From positions 78,554 through 142,553 of the forward strand of contig CASDXF010000001.1 of assembly GCA_949285075.1 (NCBI GenBank): a DNA stretch of 64,000 nt, read 5' to 3'. How positions within the stretch are numbered: position 1 is the stretch's first letter; each line of letters starts with the position of its first letter. This document shows positions 51,432-60,236 of this stretch, one piece after another. The position numbers and the translations under genes were made by a program. The DNA comes from an uncultured Bacteroides sp. Its GTDB lineage: Bacteria > Bacteroidota > Bacteroidia > Bacteroidales > Bacteroidaceae. Below the pieces are notes generated by a model. The model searched no databases. It saw only the letters and a program-made list of their open reading frames with translations, and was not told where the DNA came from.

Positions 51432-54400
51432 TTAGAAACTAACGGTTAATCCTACGGTCACGGACTTTGAAACCGGATACTGAACACCGTTGGTGCTACC
51501 CATTTCCGGGTCCCAAAGGTCGAAGCCGGAGAAGGTCAGCAGGTTTTGTCCCACAAGATAGAAGCGCATGTTGTTGACGTGTATCTTGTTGACCACGCTC
51601 TTCGGCAGCGTATAGCCTACTTCCAATGTCTTGAGACGGAGGTAGCTCATGTCGCGCAGCCAGAACGAGGAGGCGCGGTAGTTGTTGCTGTTCCCATCGT
51701 AGCTCAAGCGCGGATATTTCGCATTTACGTTCGGGTTCTCTTCCGTCCAATAGTTGCCTACCACGTCCTGAAGGATGTTACCCCAGTCGCCGTCTACGAA
51801 CGGATAGACGCTGGTTCCATCGATGAAGAGAGACGACTTGCCCGCTCCCTGAAAGTGAACGTTGAAGTCGAATCCGTTCCACAAGGCCGAGATACCGAAA
51901 CCGTAAATCAGGTTCGGGCGAGAGGTCGTACCCACGGGCACCACGTCGTTGTCGTCGATTACGCCGTCGGAGTTCACGTCCTTGTACTTGATGTCACCCG
52001 GCATTACACTTCCCCACGCCGTTTGCTGCGGGCTGTTGCGGATGTCTTCCCAGTCCTTGAACAGTCCTAAGGCAATCAGACCGCGGTTCTGGTTAACCCA
52101 ATAGCCTTCCCAGTGAGTGTACGGATAGTTGTCGCGCGGCATCGGGTCGCCGAGGATGTGCTTGTTGCGGCTATACGTGAAGTTACCGCGGACGGTCAGG
52201 TTCACGTTGCCAATCTTCTGTTGGTAGGCTCCGTTACCGTCTACACCCTTAGAGAGAACCTCGCCCACGTTGGCGTAAGGAGAAATACCGTCCAGACCGA
52301 TGATGTGCGGAATGTTCTGACGGCTCAGGTAGATACCGCTACGGGTCTCGTGGAAGTAGTCCACCGTACCGGTGATGCGGTCGTTCCAGAAAGAGAAGTC
52401 GATACCTACGTCGTGCTTCTTGGCCACCTCCCACGTTACCGTGTTGGAGGAGAGCACGCTATAGCGCAAGGCATCGTACGTGTTGTCGTTGTAGCGGTCG
52501 CCCCAATTGTAATTCAGATTATTGCCATCGCTTTGCCTGTAAGCGAACTGTTCCAGATAGGGGAACCGGGTATCTCCGAGATCATCGTTACCCACCTTAC
52601 CGTAGGAGTAGCGTACCTTGAACATGTTCATCCACGGCAGATGCTCCTTAATAATCGGCTCCTCGGCGATGTTCCACGCTACGGAGAAAGCCGGGAAGAA
52701 ACCGAACTGGTTGCCCGGAGCGAAGTTCTCCGAACCATTGTATCCGAAGTTGAAGTCCGCGAAGTAACGGTACTTCCATCCGTAAGTGAAGCGTCCGGCC
52801 AGTCCCTGATGCTTGCGCGGCAGCCAGTTGTATCCGCTATAGTCGGTAGTGTTGGTGGTCTGGTCCTGCGTGTAGCGCAGCGTACCGCCCACGATGTGGT
52901 CGCCGAAGGTACGGTCGTATTGCAGAGTGGCCTCGAAGAACTCGCGGCGGTTACCCGAGCCGCTTCCCTCTTGGAACATCAAGCTCTCGTCGGAAATCCT
53001 GTTGTAGACGATGTCGCCGTTCGTGTCGCGCATGCGCTCGGCTCTCCACTGCTCGGGCCATTGACGGTGTCCACGGTAGTTATAGTTGTACGTATCGAAT
53101 CCGAAGCGTCCCGTAAAGCGCAGTCCCTTCGTGATAAAGTCCAGTTTCTGGTCGAGCGAGACGTTGGTCTGTATAACGTTCTCCCAGTTCTCGCGGTATC
53201 CCGTCTGCGTGATGAGCACGTAGGGGTTGGTCATGGAGCCCGTTCCCGCGGCCGGCATGCGTCCGTCCTCGTAAACCATCGGAATCGTAATGGGGTTGTT
53301 ACCGGTCAACGAGGTCCAGATGTCGCTGTTTCCGAATCCCGGTTCGTTCTGCTTGGAGAGCCATCCCGACACGCCCACACTGATGAGTGTGGTTTTGGTA
53401 ATGTCGAGGTCGAAGTTCATACGGTAGTTCCAGCGTTGGTAGTTGGCGTTGGTGTCGTAGTCCTTGATAGCCTCGTCGGTGCGGTACATACCGTCGTCGT
53501 TGACGTAGCTTGCCGACACGAAGTAGCGGGCCGTGCTACCACCACCGCTGATGTCCACGTTGGCGCGGTAGCTCATGGCTCCGGGCTTCAGCAGCTTGTC
53601 CATCCAGTCTACATTGGGATAGAGGTAAGGGTCAAGTCCAGTGCGGAAGAGGTACAGCTCGCTGTCGCTGAAGAAGGGCTGAAGCGAGCGGGTAGTGCGC
53701 GCCTCGTTCATCATGAGGGCGTAGTCGTATCCGTCGGCGTAGTCCGGCGTGATGGTGCGGGTGTTGTACGACGACTCCACCTTCGCGTTGATGTTCACCT
53801 TGCCCGACTTACCTTTCTTGGTCGTAATCAAGACTACGCCGTTCGCGCCCCGGCTACCGTAGATGGCCGTGGCCGAAGCGTCCTTCAATACGGAGAAGCT
53901 CTCGATGTCCTCCACGTTCAGGTCGTCGAGGCTACGCTCGAATCCGTCCACCAGTACCAGCGCGCTCGATCCGGCTCCGAAAGTGGAGATACCGCGAATC
54001 CAGAACTCAGAGGTATTCTGTCCCGGCTGTCCCGTCGTCTGTCGGGCGAGGATTCCCGGAACCACTCCGGCGAGGGCGTTAGTGATACTGGAAGTCGGCA
54101 CTTTCAGTTGCTCCACGTCTACCGTAGAGACGGCTCCCGTCATGGTCACCTTTTTCTGCGCTCCCGTACCGGTGACAACCACCTCGTCGAGCACGCTGTT
54201 GGACGATTCCTTCATCTTCACGTTCACCTTCGTCATGTTCTCTTTAATCAGAACCTCCTGCGTGTCATATCCCACGAAGGAGAAGACCAGTGTATGATAG
54301 GGGGTCATCTTGATGTGGAAGTTTCCGTCCAAGTCGGTAACGACACCCATGCCCGCCACGTCTTTTACCACGACGTTGACGCCAATCATCGGCTCGTTGG

Positions 54401-54500
54401 TTGCGGCGTCCGTCACGTGTCCGGTCACCGTAATCTCTTGGGCAAACGCGGCGAGGCATCCCCCAACGAGCAATAACATAGATAATATATATTTCTTCAT
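51432..54500 (-). CDS. SusC/RagA-family TonB-linked outer-membrane transporter
   Basis: The 1022-aa TonB-dependent barrel has a signal peptide (residues 1-20), a carboxypeptidase-regulatory-like domain (about 22-105, GHVTDAATNEPMIGVNVVVK), a TonB box (DEVVVTG) and a plug with ALVLVDGFERSLDDLN and SVLKDASATAIYGSRGANGV. The rest is beta-barrel, ending in aromatic VTVGLTVSF. It imports oligosaccharides captured by SusD. It follows the IPT/NHL gene by 39 bp. No anti-sigma-contact (STN) extension is present, so it is not a direct signalling transporter. Confidence 0.97.
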   Translation of the reverse strand: MKKYILSMLLLVGGCLAAFAQEITVTGHVTDAATNEPMIGVNVVVKDVAGMGVVTDLDGNFHIKMTPYHTLVFSFVGYDTQEVLIKENMTKVNVKMKESSNSVLDEVVVTGTGAQKKVTMTGAVSTVDVEQLKVPTSSITNALAGVVPGILARQTTGQPGQNTSEFWIRGISTFGAGSSALVLVDGFERSLDDLNVEDIESFSVLKDASATAIYGSRGANGVVLITTKKGKSGKVNINAKVESSYNTRTITPDYADGYDYALMMNEARTTRSLQPFFSDSELYLFRTGLDPYLYPNVDWMDKLLKPGAMSYRANVDISGGGSTARYFVSASYVNDDGMYRTDEAIKDYDTNANYQRWNYRMNFDLDITKTTLISVGVSGWLSKQNEPGFGNSDIWTSLTGNNPITIPMVYEDGRMPAAGTGSMTNPYVLITQTGYRENWENVIQTNVSLDQKLDFITKGLRFTGRFGFDTYNYNYRGHRQWPEQWRAERMRDTNGDIVYNRISDESLMFQEGSGSGNRREFFEATLQYDRTFGDHIVGGTLRYTQDQTTNTTDYSGYNWLPRKHQGLAGRFTYGWKYRYFADFNFGYNGSENFAPGNQFGFFPAFSVAWNIAEEPIIKEHLPWMNMFKVRYSYGKVGNDDLGDTRFPYLEQFAYRQSDGNNLNYNWGDRYNDNTYDALRYSVLSSNTVTWEVAKKHDVGIDFSFWNDRITGTVDYFHETRSGIYLSRQNIPHIIGLDGISPYANVGEVLSKGVDGNGAYQQKIGNVNLTVRGNFTYSRNKHILGDPMPRDNYPYTHWEGYWVNQNRGLIALGLFKDWEDIRNSPQQTAWGSVMPGDIKYKDVNSDGVIDDNDVVPVGTTSRPNLIYGFGISALWNGFDFNVHFQGAGKSSLFIDGTSVYPFVDGDWGNILQDVVGNYWTEENPNVNAKYPRLSYDGNSNNYRASSFWLRDMSYLRLKTLEVGYTLPKSVVNKIHVNNMRFYLVGQNLLTFSGFDLWDPEMGSTNGVQYPVSKSVTVGLTVSF

Positions 54501-54539
54501 TATATAACGCTATTTTTCAAAGTGTGTTAATCAGTCAGC

Positions 54540-55973
54540 TTATTCAATCGTAATGGTACGGATACGATGGTTGCCGGCGTCGGAGATGTAGAACGTCGAG
54601 GTGGTCTCGTCGTAACAGATTCCGCAAGGCCAGTCGAACCGCGCCTCATCGCGGAGGTCACCGTCGATGTATCCCGACACATCTCCGTCCGTAGACTGGC
54701 TACCCCGTCCGGCGTAAGTGGTTACGGCTCCGGTGGGGGTTACCCGGCGGATACAGTGATTGCTTCCGTCGGCCACGTAATAGTCATAAGGCTCCACGTT
54801 GGCCAGCCCTTCATACTCGGCGTTATAGACAAAGCATCCCTGCCGAGGCTCCGAGAACAGTGCGGCGCTTCCCGCTCCGTCCGAATAGCCGCCGGTTCCG
54901 CTCCGTCCGGCGAGAGACGAGGGGTTCTGCGGCAGATGAGTGTCCCAATTGTACATGGAGCGCCATACATAGTGCTGCTGACGTCCCGTAGCCTGACAAT
55001 AATTGCCCGACGGAACGAACTCGATGCTCTGGAACCATTGTCCGGAGCTGGCCACTGACATGACAGGCTCGCCCAAGTCCCACATCTGCGTATTGGGATT
55101 GAACGTGGGCTTGTAGACCTTCGCGTCGTTACCCCGCATACAGTACACCGCGCCATCCACCGGATTGGTGAACACGCAGTTGATGTCGCCCCCGTACATG
55201 GCGAGATGCGGCACGCGGAAATCCTCGCTGCGCAGCAGATAGTACATGCCGGGACCGGACATGTTGCTCTGGTTGTTGTTGACGAACATCGTGTCGCGGG
55301 TAATGCTCCACGCCAAGCTGTTCACCTGATTCCATCCGGCGGAGGAGTTGGTTACCAGCGTCTCGATGGTGCGGTTGGTCAGGTCCAAGCGGCGCATCTG
55401 GCTCGCGTCCTGCTCGAACAGGTAGATGTAGCTGTTACCGTCGACGTGGTCTAAGTAAATCAGACCCGGATTGGTGAATCCGCACTCGTCGAAGGAACCG
55501 TCCTGATAGGAAGAGTTACCCTCTTCGTCCTCGTATCCGCAGAGCGTGCCCACGGTAGTGTTGAAGATGTAAGTGAAGCGCTCGTTGAAGCGGTGCTTCA
55601 CGCTGCTTTGTCCGTCGGCGTCCATGATTTCCACTTCCACGTATCCTCCGTCAGCGCGCGAGGGCACGAGGCAGTAAATCTCATTGCCGTTAGAACTGAT
55701 TACTCTGGCGGTCCGTCCGCCAATCGTCACGTTGATTTTCGAGATGTCCGTTCCAAAATTGCTTCCCCGGATAAACATCATCGTGCGGGCCTGACCTTCG
55801 GTAGGGGTGAATTCCGTGAAGGTGACGGCCGCGTTCTCGTCGGAGGCGAACTGTGGCGGAACGTCAAGAGCCACATGATTGTCGCATCCACCCAAGCCTG
55901 TAAGACTCAACACGCAAAGAAGCGCGAAGCCCGTTTGCTTCCATGCGTACCTAAACTTAGTGAGTTTTTTCAT
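54540..55973 (-). CDS. IPT/TIG and NHL-repeat lipoprotein
   Basis: The 477-aa protein has a lipobox (SLTGLGGCDNH). An IPT/TIG Ig-like domain (about 45-125, EFTPTEGQARTMMFIRGSNF) precedes an NHL-like six-bladed propeller (about 140-477), which ends with FDWPCGICYDETTSTFYISD. The role is probably surface glycan binding. It is the first gene of the SusCD operon, with a leader of about 170 nt. It is not catalytic by any motif I recognise. Such IPT/NHL proteins recur beside SusCD pairs in Bacteroidales. Confidence 0.87.
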   Translation of the reverse strand: MKKLTKFRYAWKQTGFALLCVLSLTGLGGCDNHVALDVPPQFASDENAAVTFTEFTPTEGQARTMMFIRGSNFGTDISKINVTIGGRTARVISSNGNEIYCLVPSRADGGYVEVEIMDADGQSSVKHRFNERFTYIFNTTVGTLCGYEDEEGNSSYQDGSFDECGFTNPGLIYLDHVDGNSYIYLFEQDASQMRRLDLTNRTIETLVTNSSAGWNQVNSLAWSITRDTMFVNNNQSNMSGPGMYYLLRSEDFRVPHLAMYGGDINCVFTNPVDGAVYCMRGNDAKVYKPTFNPNTQMWDLGEPVMSVASSGQWFQSIEFVPSGNYCQATGRQQHYVWRSMYNWDTHLPQNPSSLAGRSGTGGYSDGAGSAALFSEPRQGCFVYNAEYEGLANVEPYDYYVADGSNHCIRRVTPTGAVTTYAGRGSQSTDGDVSGYIDGDLRDEARFDWPCGICYDETTSTFYISDAGNHRIRTITIE

Positions 55974-56152
55974 TCGGTTTTGGTTTTGATTGGTAATTTT
56001 AATTAATAGTTTGTTTATTCATTCGTATTAGTAATTCCCGTTCTTCTGTCTTATTCCGGAACCGGACGATTTTTCCCCCTCTCTCGTCGAAAAGATAGGA
56101 AGCGCGTCTATCCTTTTTCGGATAATATTTTATAGGACTTATTAATACGACG
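55974..56152 (-). other. Long leader of the SusCD operon
   Basis: About 170 nt lie between the predicted transcription start and the IPT/NHL start codon. The leader holds a possible stem (AAAGGATAG with CTATCTTT) and runs of pyrimidine-rich sequence. No known riboswitch or small-RNA site is recognised. Confidence 0.4.
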
Positions 56153-56160
56153 CAAAGATA
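56153..56160 (-). promoter_or_regulatory. Putative -7 box of the SusCD operon
   Basis: Minus-strand TATCTTTG is a perfect TAnnTTTG match, with AT-rich DNA upstream. It would drive IPT/NHL, susC, susD and the downstream lipoproteins. Confidence 0.55.
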
Positions 56161-56530
56161 ATGGACATTTTTTATTTTAGTGTACCTATACGGAAGCTGT
56201 TAGGTACGTCAAACGGATAATCCGTTATTCATCAGTCAGTTGACAAGCGCCTAAGCGCCTAAAAAATGAGGTTATAAAGACTGGGTAAGGAGATGAAAAA
56301 GGCGGATTATAAATTTCTGGTACACGATTTTCGCGTTTTTCCCGGGCTCTTCGCTCCTCTCATTACCTTGTACGCGAAGATACTTATCTAAAACGAAGAA
56401 TGAAGAGACGGAGAAGAAATTCCGCTTCGGGCGACCATCCGTCTTTCTCCGGCCGCCAACCGGAAACTATCCGCAAAGCAGCGCCATGCGGGGCGATTCC
56501 CCACGGGTCACAAAGCGCCGCAAGAAGGCC

Positions 56531-56640
56531 CGCAAGACGTCGCCCTATCTCTCGCGAGGCGCTGCCCTATCTCTCGCGAGCCGTCGCCCTGTTTCTCGCG
56601 AGCCGTAGGGCTATCTCTCGCAAGGCGTAGGGCGAGGCAG
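56531..56640. repeat. 22-bp-period array, CTCGCGAG type (site E)
   Basis: Five units start at 56531, 56553, 56575, 56597 and 56619 (CGCAAGACGTCGCCC..., CGCGAGGCGCTGCCC..., CGCGAGCCGTCGCCC..., CGCGAGCCGTAGGGC..., CGCAAGGCGTAGGGC...). The right border reads GTAGAGCACTGACGC. It lies between the DUF6377 and IPT/NHL genes. The rest of the gap 56161-56530 holds nothing I recognise. Confidence 0.88.
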
Positions 56641-56655
56641 GTAGAGCACTGACGC

Positions 56656-58272
56656 TCAATTCAATAACCGCTCGTCAAATTCCTCCTTCGAGACGCAAAG
56701 GTGGCTCTTAATCTTTGCCCGGTAGTTGTATATCGTATTCACCGAGCAACGCAGGAACTGCGCTATCTGGGTGAAATCCGTCACCCCAAGCTTGATAAGG
56801 GCGAAGATGCGCAGCTCCGTACTCAGCAGCTCGTTTTTCTTGAGCGTTATCTTATGCCCGTCTTGCAGCAGCTCGTTGAATTGCTCCACGAAGTGGGGGA
56901 ATATGTGCAGAAAGGCTTGGTCGAAACTCTTATAAAGGCTGTCTATCTCCTTCTCGAAAAGGCTTGACGCTTCGGCGAAGCGGAGCGCCTCCTGCGTGTC
57001 TCCCTTCATGATGAGTCTTTTCAGCTTCCGCTGATAGCTTTCCATATCGTGAATGTAGGAGGAACATAGCTGCATGAAGTGGGTCAGATACTTCTCCTTG
57101 ATGTCGTTGCTGAGCGAGAGCTTTTCGTTTATCTCCTTCAGACGCAGGTTTATCTCCTTATTCTTCCGGTTCAAGGTCAGCAGCGTGTTGTTCGAGTCGC
57201 TCAACTTATTCTTCACCTTGTTCAGCTTCTTAAACTGCACGATGACGAGAATCAGGAGCAGGCACAGGAGTACGGAAAGCCCGGAAATGGCTATCGTGAA
57301 GACACGCAGCGTGCGCTGCTTGTCAATCAGCATCTTCTTGTAGGTCGACTCTATCAGGTTGAGCACGCCCATGTTGGAGAGGTAGCGCAGCCTGCTCCCG
57401 AAGGAAGTGGTCAGGCTCCACGAGAAGTTGATGTACTGATAGGCCCTGTTCACGTCGCCGTGGTCCAACAGCCACTTGCACAGCAGCGGAAGCGCTCCGT
57501 GGTCCTTCGTCACCGACCGTATGTCGGCTATGCTCGCTTGGGTGTAGTAGGCCATCGCCGACAGCGTGTCTCCCTCCGCCTCGTACCTTTGGGCTATGAT
57601 GTAGGCGAGCAGGGCGTGGGTGCGGTCGTCCTGCGGATACTCGTTCAGCATGTCTACGCAGGCTTTCCCGTTGCCCACCTTGAAGAGCGAATCGGTCTTG
57701 TGCCACCAGTAATCGTCTTGCGGGTGAATCCCCGCCACGACCATCGAGTCTCCGTATGCCCGCCGCAGACGCCCGTACCTTTCTTTCAGCAGCGGGTCCC
57801 TGCTCTCCCAATATAGCTCCTCGTACAGTTTGGAATAGGTGATGTAATACATCCCGAGCGCCTCCCGCGAGGAGGGTCGCCCGATGTTCCGCATAAGCAT
57901 GCAGGTCTCGGCGTACATGCCCGTGGAGGCGTAGTAGAAGGCCAAGTCCAGCTTGTCTCTCTTCTCCCGCTCCGCGTCCTTTCGCCCGGCGCTCCACTCG
58001 ACGCACTTCTGCAGATAGTGGCGGGCCGAGTCGGCGTTGAGCCTGCGGTACCTCTCGAAAAGCGTCCGGCACAGCTCATAACTCTCTTTCGACGTCGGGT
58101 CGGCTTTCTCGTATCTGTTCCTGATTTTCGCGATGCGGCCGTTCTCTTCCCTTTCATATCGAGAAAAGTTACGCACTTCGACGTCTAAGACAGACAAAAG
58201 GGAATCCAATCGGTTTTCTCCATAGGCGGAGACGGTAATCAAAGACAGTATTAAAAATGTAAGGCTTTTCAT
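56656..58272 (-). CDS. DUF6377-type membrane-bound regulator with LuxR-like helix-turn-helix
   Basis: The 538-aa protein has a signal peptide (KSLTFLILSLITVSAYG), TPR-like periplasmic helices (about 20-320), one membrane segment (about 330-352, VFTIAISGLSVLLCLLLILV), a coiled coil (about 355-410) and a C-terminal helix-turn-helix (FALIKLGVTDFTQIAQFLRC then SVNTIYNYRAKIKSHL). The start is the Met at 58272; upstream codons in frame precede the predicted promoter. It would sense a ligand in the periplasm and bind DNA, acting as a one-component regulator. The neighbouring SusCD operon is the likely target. Confidence 0.86.
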   Translation of the reverse strand: MKSLTFLILSLITVSAYGENRLDSLLSVLDVEVRNFSRYEREENGRIAKIRNRYEKADPTSKESYELCRTLFERYRRLNADSARHYLQKCVEWSAGRKDAEREKRDKLDLAFYYASTGMYAETCMLMRNIGRPSSREALGMYYITYSKLYEELYWESRDPLLKERYGRLRRAYGDSMVVAGIHPQDDYWWHKTDSLFKVGNGKACVDMLNEYPQDDRTHALLAYIIAQRYEAEGDTLSAMAYYTQASIADIRSVTKDHGALPLLCKWLLDHGDVNRAYQYINFSWSLTTSFGSRLRYLSNMGVLNLIESTYKKMLIDKQRTLRVFTIAISGLSVLLCLLLILVIVQFKKLNKVKNKLSDSNNTLLTLNRKNKEINLRLKEINEKLSLSNDIKEKYLTHFMQLCSSYIHDMESYQRKLKRLIMKGDTQEALRFAEASSLFEKEIDSLYKSFDQAFLHIFPHFVEQFNELLQDGHKITLKKNELLSTELRIFALIKLGVTDFTQIAQFLRCSVNTIYNYRAKIKSHLCVSKEEFDERLLN

Positions 58273-58389
58273 ATATAATAGTAATTGAACTTTAGCGTCT
58301 ATACCAGAGAGTCCTATAACTCGGATTGGGCAAACGCAAGACCGCTTCGTCTTCCCCGCTTTACGTCGCCCGTGACGTGTACGCCGGGG

Positions 58390-58397
58390 CAAAAATA
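58390..58397 (-). promoter_or_regulatory. Putative -7 box for the DUF6377 gene
   Basis: Minus-strand TATTTTTG is a perfect TAnnTTTG match about 118 bp before the chosen start, so the leader is about 110 nt. This supports the shorter protein. Confidence 0.5.
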
Positions 58398-58507
58398 CAT
58401 TTTTCGAGGAGAAATAGCGCTACTTCTTTTAAGTTTTTACCATCTACCCGCCCCGATTTTCATATTTATTTAGCCATGTTTCCGCCCGGTATATATAAAC
58501 CTTTCGC

Positions 58508-58515
58508 TACATTTG
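58508..58515 (+). promoter_or_regulatory. Putative -7 box for the thioesterase gene
   Basis: TACATTTG is a perfect TAnnTTTG match, 67 bp before the ATG at 58583. Confidence 0.5.
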
Positions 58516-58582
58516 CAAGCGGACGGAACCGGGGCATTCCCGCCCCGGCGAAGAAATCCACATTAATAATATATATAAGACT

Positions 58583-58984
58583 ATGACTATACAGGAATTT
58601 TTCAAGAACGACCTGTTCGCCGGACGGACGGGAGTAGAGTTGCTCGAAGTGGGCGAAGGATACAGCAAGGCGAAGCTCGAAATAGGGCCGGAACATCTGA
58701 ACGCCGGAGCGCGGACGCAAGGCGGAGCCATCTTTACACTGGCCGACCTCGCGCTGGCCGCCGCGGCCAATTCGCACGGCACGCTCGCTTTCTCGCTGTC
58801 GTCTACCATCACCTTTCTGCGAGCCAGCGGGACGGGCGACACGCTCTACGCCGAAGCGCGGGAACGCTACATCGGCCGAAGCACGGGCTGCTATCAGGTA
58901 GACGTGACCAATCAGCGGGGGGAATTGATTGCCACTTTCGAGTCGAGCGTATTCCGCAAGGAGCAGAAACTTCCGCTCCCGTAA
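58583..58984 (+). CDS. PaaI-family hotdog-fold thioesterase
   Basis: The 133-aa cytoplasmic enzyme hydrolyses acyl-CoA thioesters. The catalytic loop is GARTQGGAIFTLADLALAAA (about 43-62), with the Asp expected for this clade. The sheet ends in GTGDTLYAEARERYIGRS. It is normally a tetramer. It has its own promoter and terminator and no clear link to the glycan genes around it. The acyl-CoA substrate is unknown. Confidence 0.93.
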   Translation: MTIQEFFKNDLFAGRTGVELLEVGEGYSKAKLEIGPEHLNAGARTQGGAIFTLADLALAAAANSHGTLAFSLSSTITFLRASGTGDTLYAEARERYIGRSTGCYQVDVTNQRGELIATFESSVFRKEQKLPLP

Positions 58985-59090
58985 GAATCCGCTCCGTTCC
59001 TTCCCTTTCGCCACGGAAGGGGAGGAACGGCCCCCACTCCCTCCACCGCCAACGGCTAACCCCTCTCACAAATTCAAGGTAACACTTACG

Positions 59091-59121
59091 GATAAGCGGC
59101 TATCGATTAGGCGCTTATCTT
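59091..59121 (+). terminator. Terminator after the thioesterase gene
   Basis: GATAAGCG pairs with CGCTTATC (8 bp, plus one more pair inside) around a 12-nt loop, followed by six T. Confidence 0.7.
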
Positions 59122-59173
59122 TTTTCCGCTCTCACATTTCCAGAACGGCGACCGAAAATCGGGCCAAGAACCG

Positions 59174-59181
59174 TACATTTG
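59174..59181 (+). promoter_or_regulatory. Putative -7 box for the GH43-GDPD-GH3 operon
   Basis: TACATTTG is a perfect TAnnTTTG match, 42 bp before the GH43 ATG. Confidence 0.5.
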
Positions 59182-59223
59182 CAATATAAAAGATAAAACA
59201 ACAACACCTAAAAACAGAACTGA

Positions 59224-60207
59224 ATGAAAAAGTACATCCCGGCCATAGCGCTCGCCTGTGCGCTGCAAGGCGGACTCGTCTCGTGCAAGGTACAGGCTGA
59301 AGGACCAAAGGCAGGCAATCCGGTATTCAGCGGCAGATACGCCGACCCGGAAGGCGTCATCTTCGACGACAAGTATTGGATTTTCCCCACCTCGTCACTA
59401 CCCTTCGACGAACAGACCTCGTTCGACGCCTTTTCCTCGACCGACCTGACAAACTGGACGAAATACGAGAACATCATCGACACGGCGGAGGTGAAGTGGG
59501 CCAAGAGAGCCATGTGGGCTCCGTCCATCCTACGGAAAGACGGCAAGTATTACCTGTTCTTCGGAGCGAACGACATCTACCACGACGGAGAGGGAGGTAT
59601 CGGGGTAGCCGTGGCCGACCAACCGCAAGGCCCCTACAAAGACTTGCTCGGACGCCCGCTGATAGACAAGATTATCAACGGAGCGCAACCCATAGACCAG
59701 TTCGTCTTTCAGGACAAGGACGGAACGTACTACATGTTCTACGGCGGATGGAGGCACTGCAACGTGGGAAGGCTGAAGGACGACTTCAGCGGGTTTATCC
59801 CCTTCGACGACGGGAGCCTGTTCAAGGAAGTGACGCCCGAAGGATACGTGGAAGGGCCCTTCATGTTCATCCGCGACGGCAAGTATTACTTCATGTGGTC
59901 CGAGGGCAACTGGACGGAAGATAATTACCAAGTGGCCTACGCCATAGCCGACAGCCCGATGGGACCCTTCAAGCGCATAGACACAGTGCTACAGTCCGAC
60001 GAGCGGATAGGTACGGGAGCCGGACATCACTCGGTCATCTTCGAACCTAAATCCAAACGCTACTACTGCGTCTACCACCGCCATCCCGTAGGCAGCACGG
60101 ACGGAAACGACCGCGTGGTCTGCATCGACGAGATACGGTTCGACGAACAAGGATACATCTTGCCCATCACCATCACCAACGAAGGGGTAACGGCGAACGG
60201 ACTATAA
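59224..60207 (+). CDS. Glycoside hydrolase family 43 lipoprotein
   Basis: The 327-aa single-domain GH43 enzyme has a lipobox (GGLVSCKVQ, Cys21). The triad is base Asp41 (RYADPEGV), Asp158 (QPIDQFVF) and acid Glu210 (GYVEGPFMF). The propeller is the only domain. It is the first gene of an operon with GDPD (29 bp) and GH3 (a further 81 bp). It is most likely an arabinofuranosidase or related exo-enzyme at the periplasmic or surface membrane. Its sequence is clearly different from the GH43 at 3976 and the fusion at 44668. Confidence 0.93.
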   Translation: MKKYIPAIALACALQGGLVSCKVQAEGPKAGNPVFSGRYADPEGVIFDDKYWIFPTSSLPFDEQTSFDAFSSTDLTNWTKYENIIDTAEVKWAKRAMWAPSILRKDGKYYLFFGANDIYHDGEGGIGVAVADQPQGPYKDLLGRPLIDKIINGAQPIDQFVFQDKDGTYYMFYGGWRHCNVGRLKDDFSGFIPFDDGSLFKEVTPEGYVEGPFMFIRDGKYYFMWSEGNWTEDNYQVAYAIADSPMGPFKRIDTVLQSDERIGTGAGHHSVIFEPKSKRYYCVYHRHPVGSTDGNDRVVCIDEIRFDEQGYILPITITNEGVTANGL

Positions 60208-60236
60208 GACTCACCGCTTAAAACTTAAAGAGAAGA

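Noticed and set aside
52113-54476. 787-codon open frame antisense to susC
   Set aside because: The susC frame carries all family motifs; the antisense translation is low-complexity Val/Arg/His-rich and matches nothing known.
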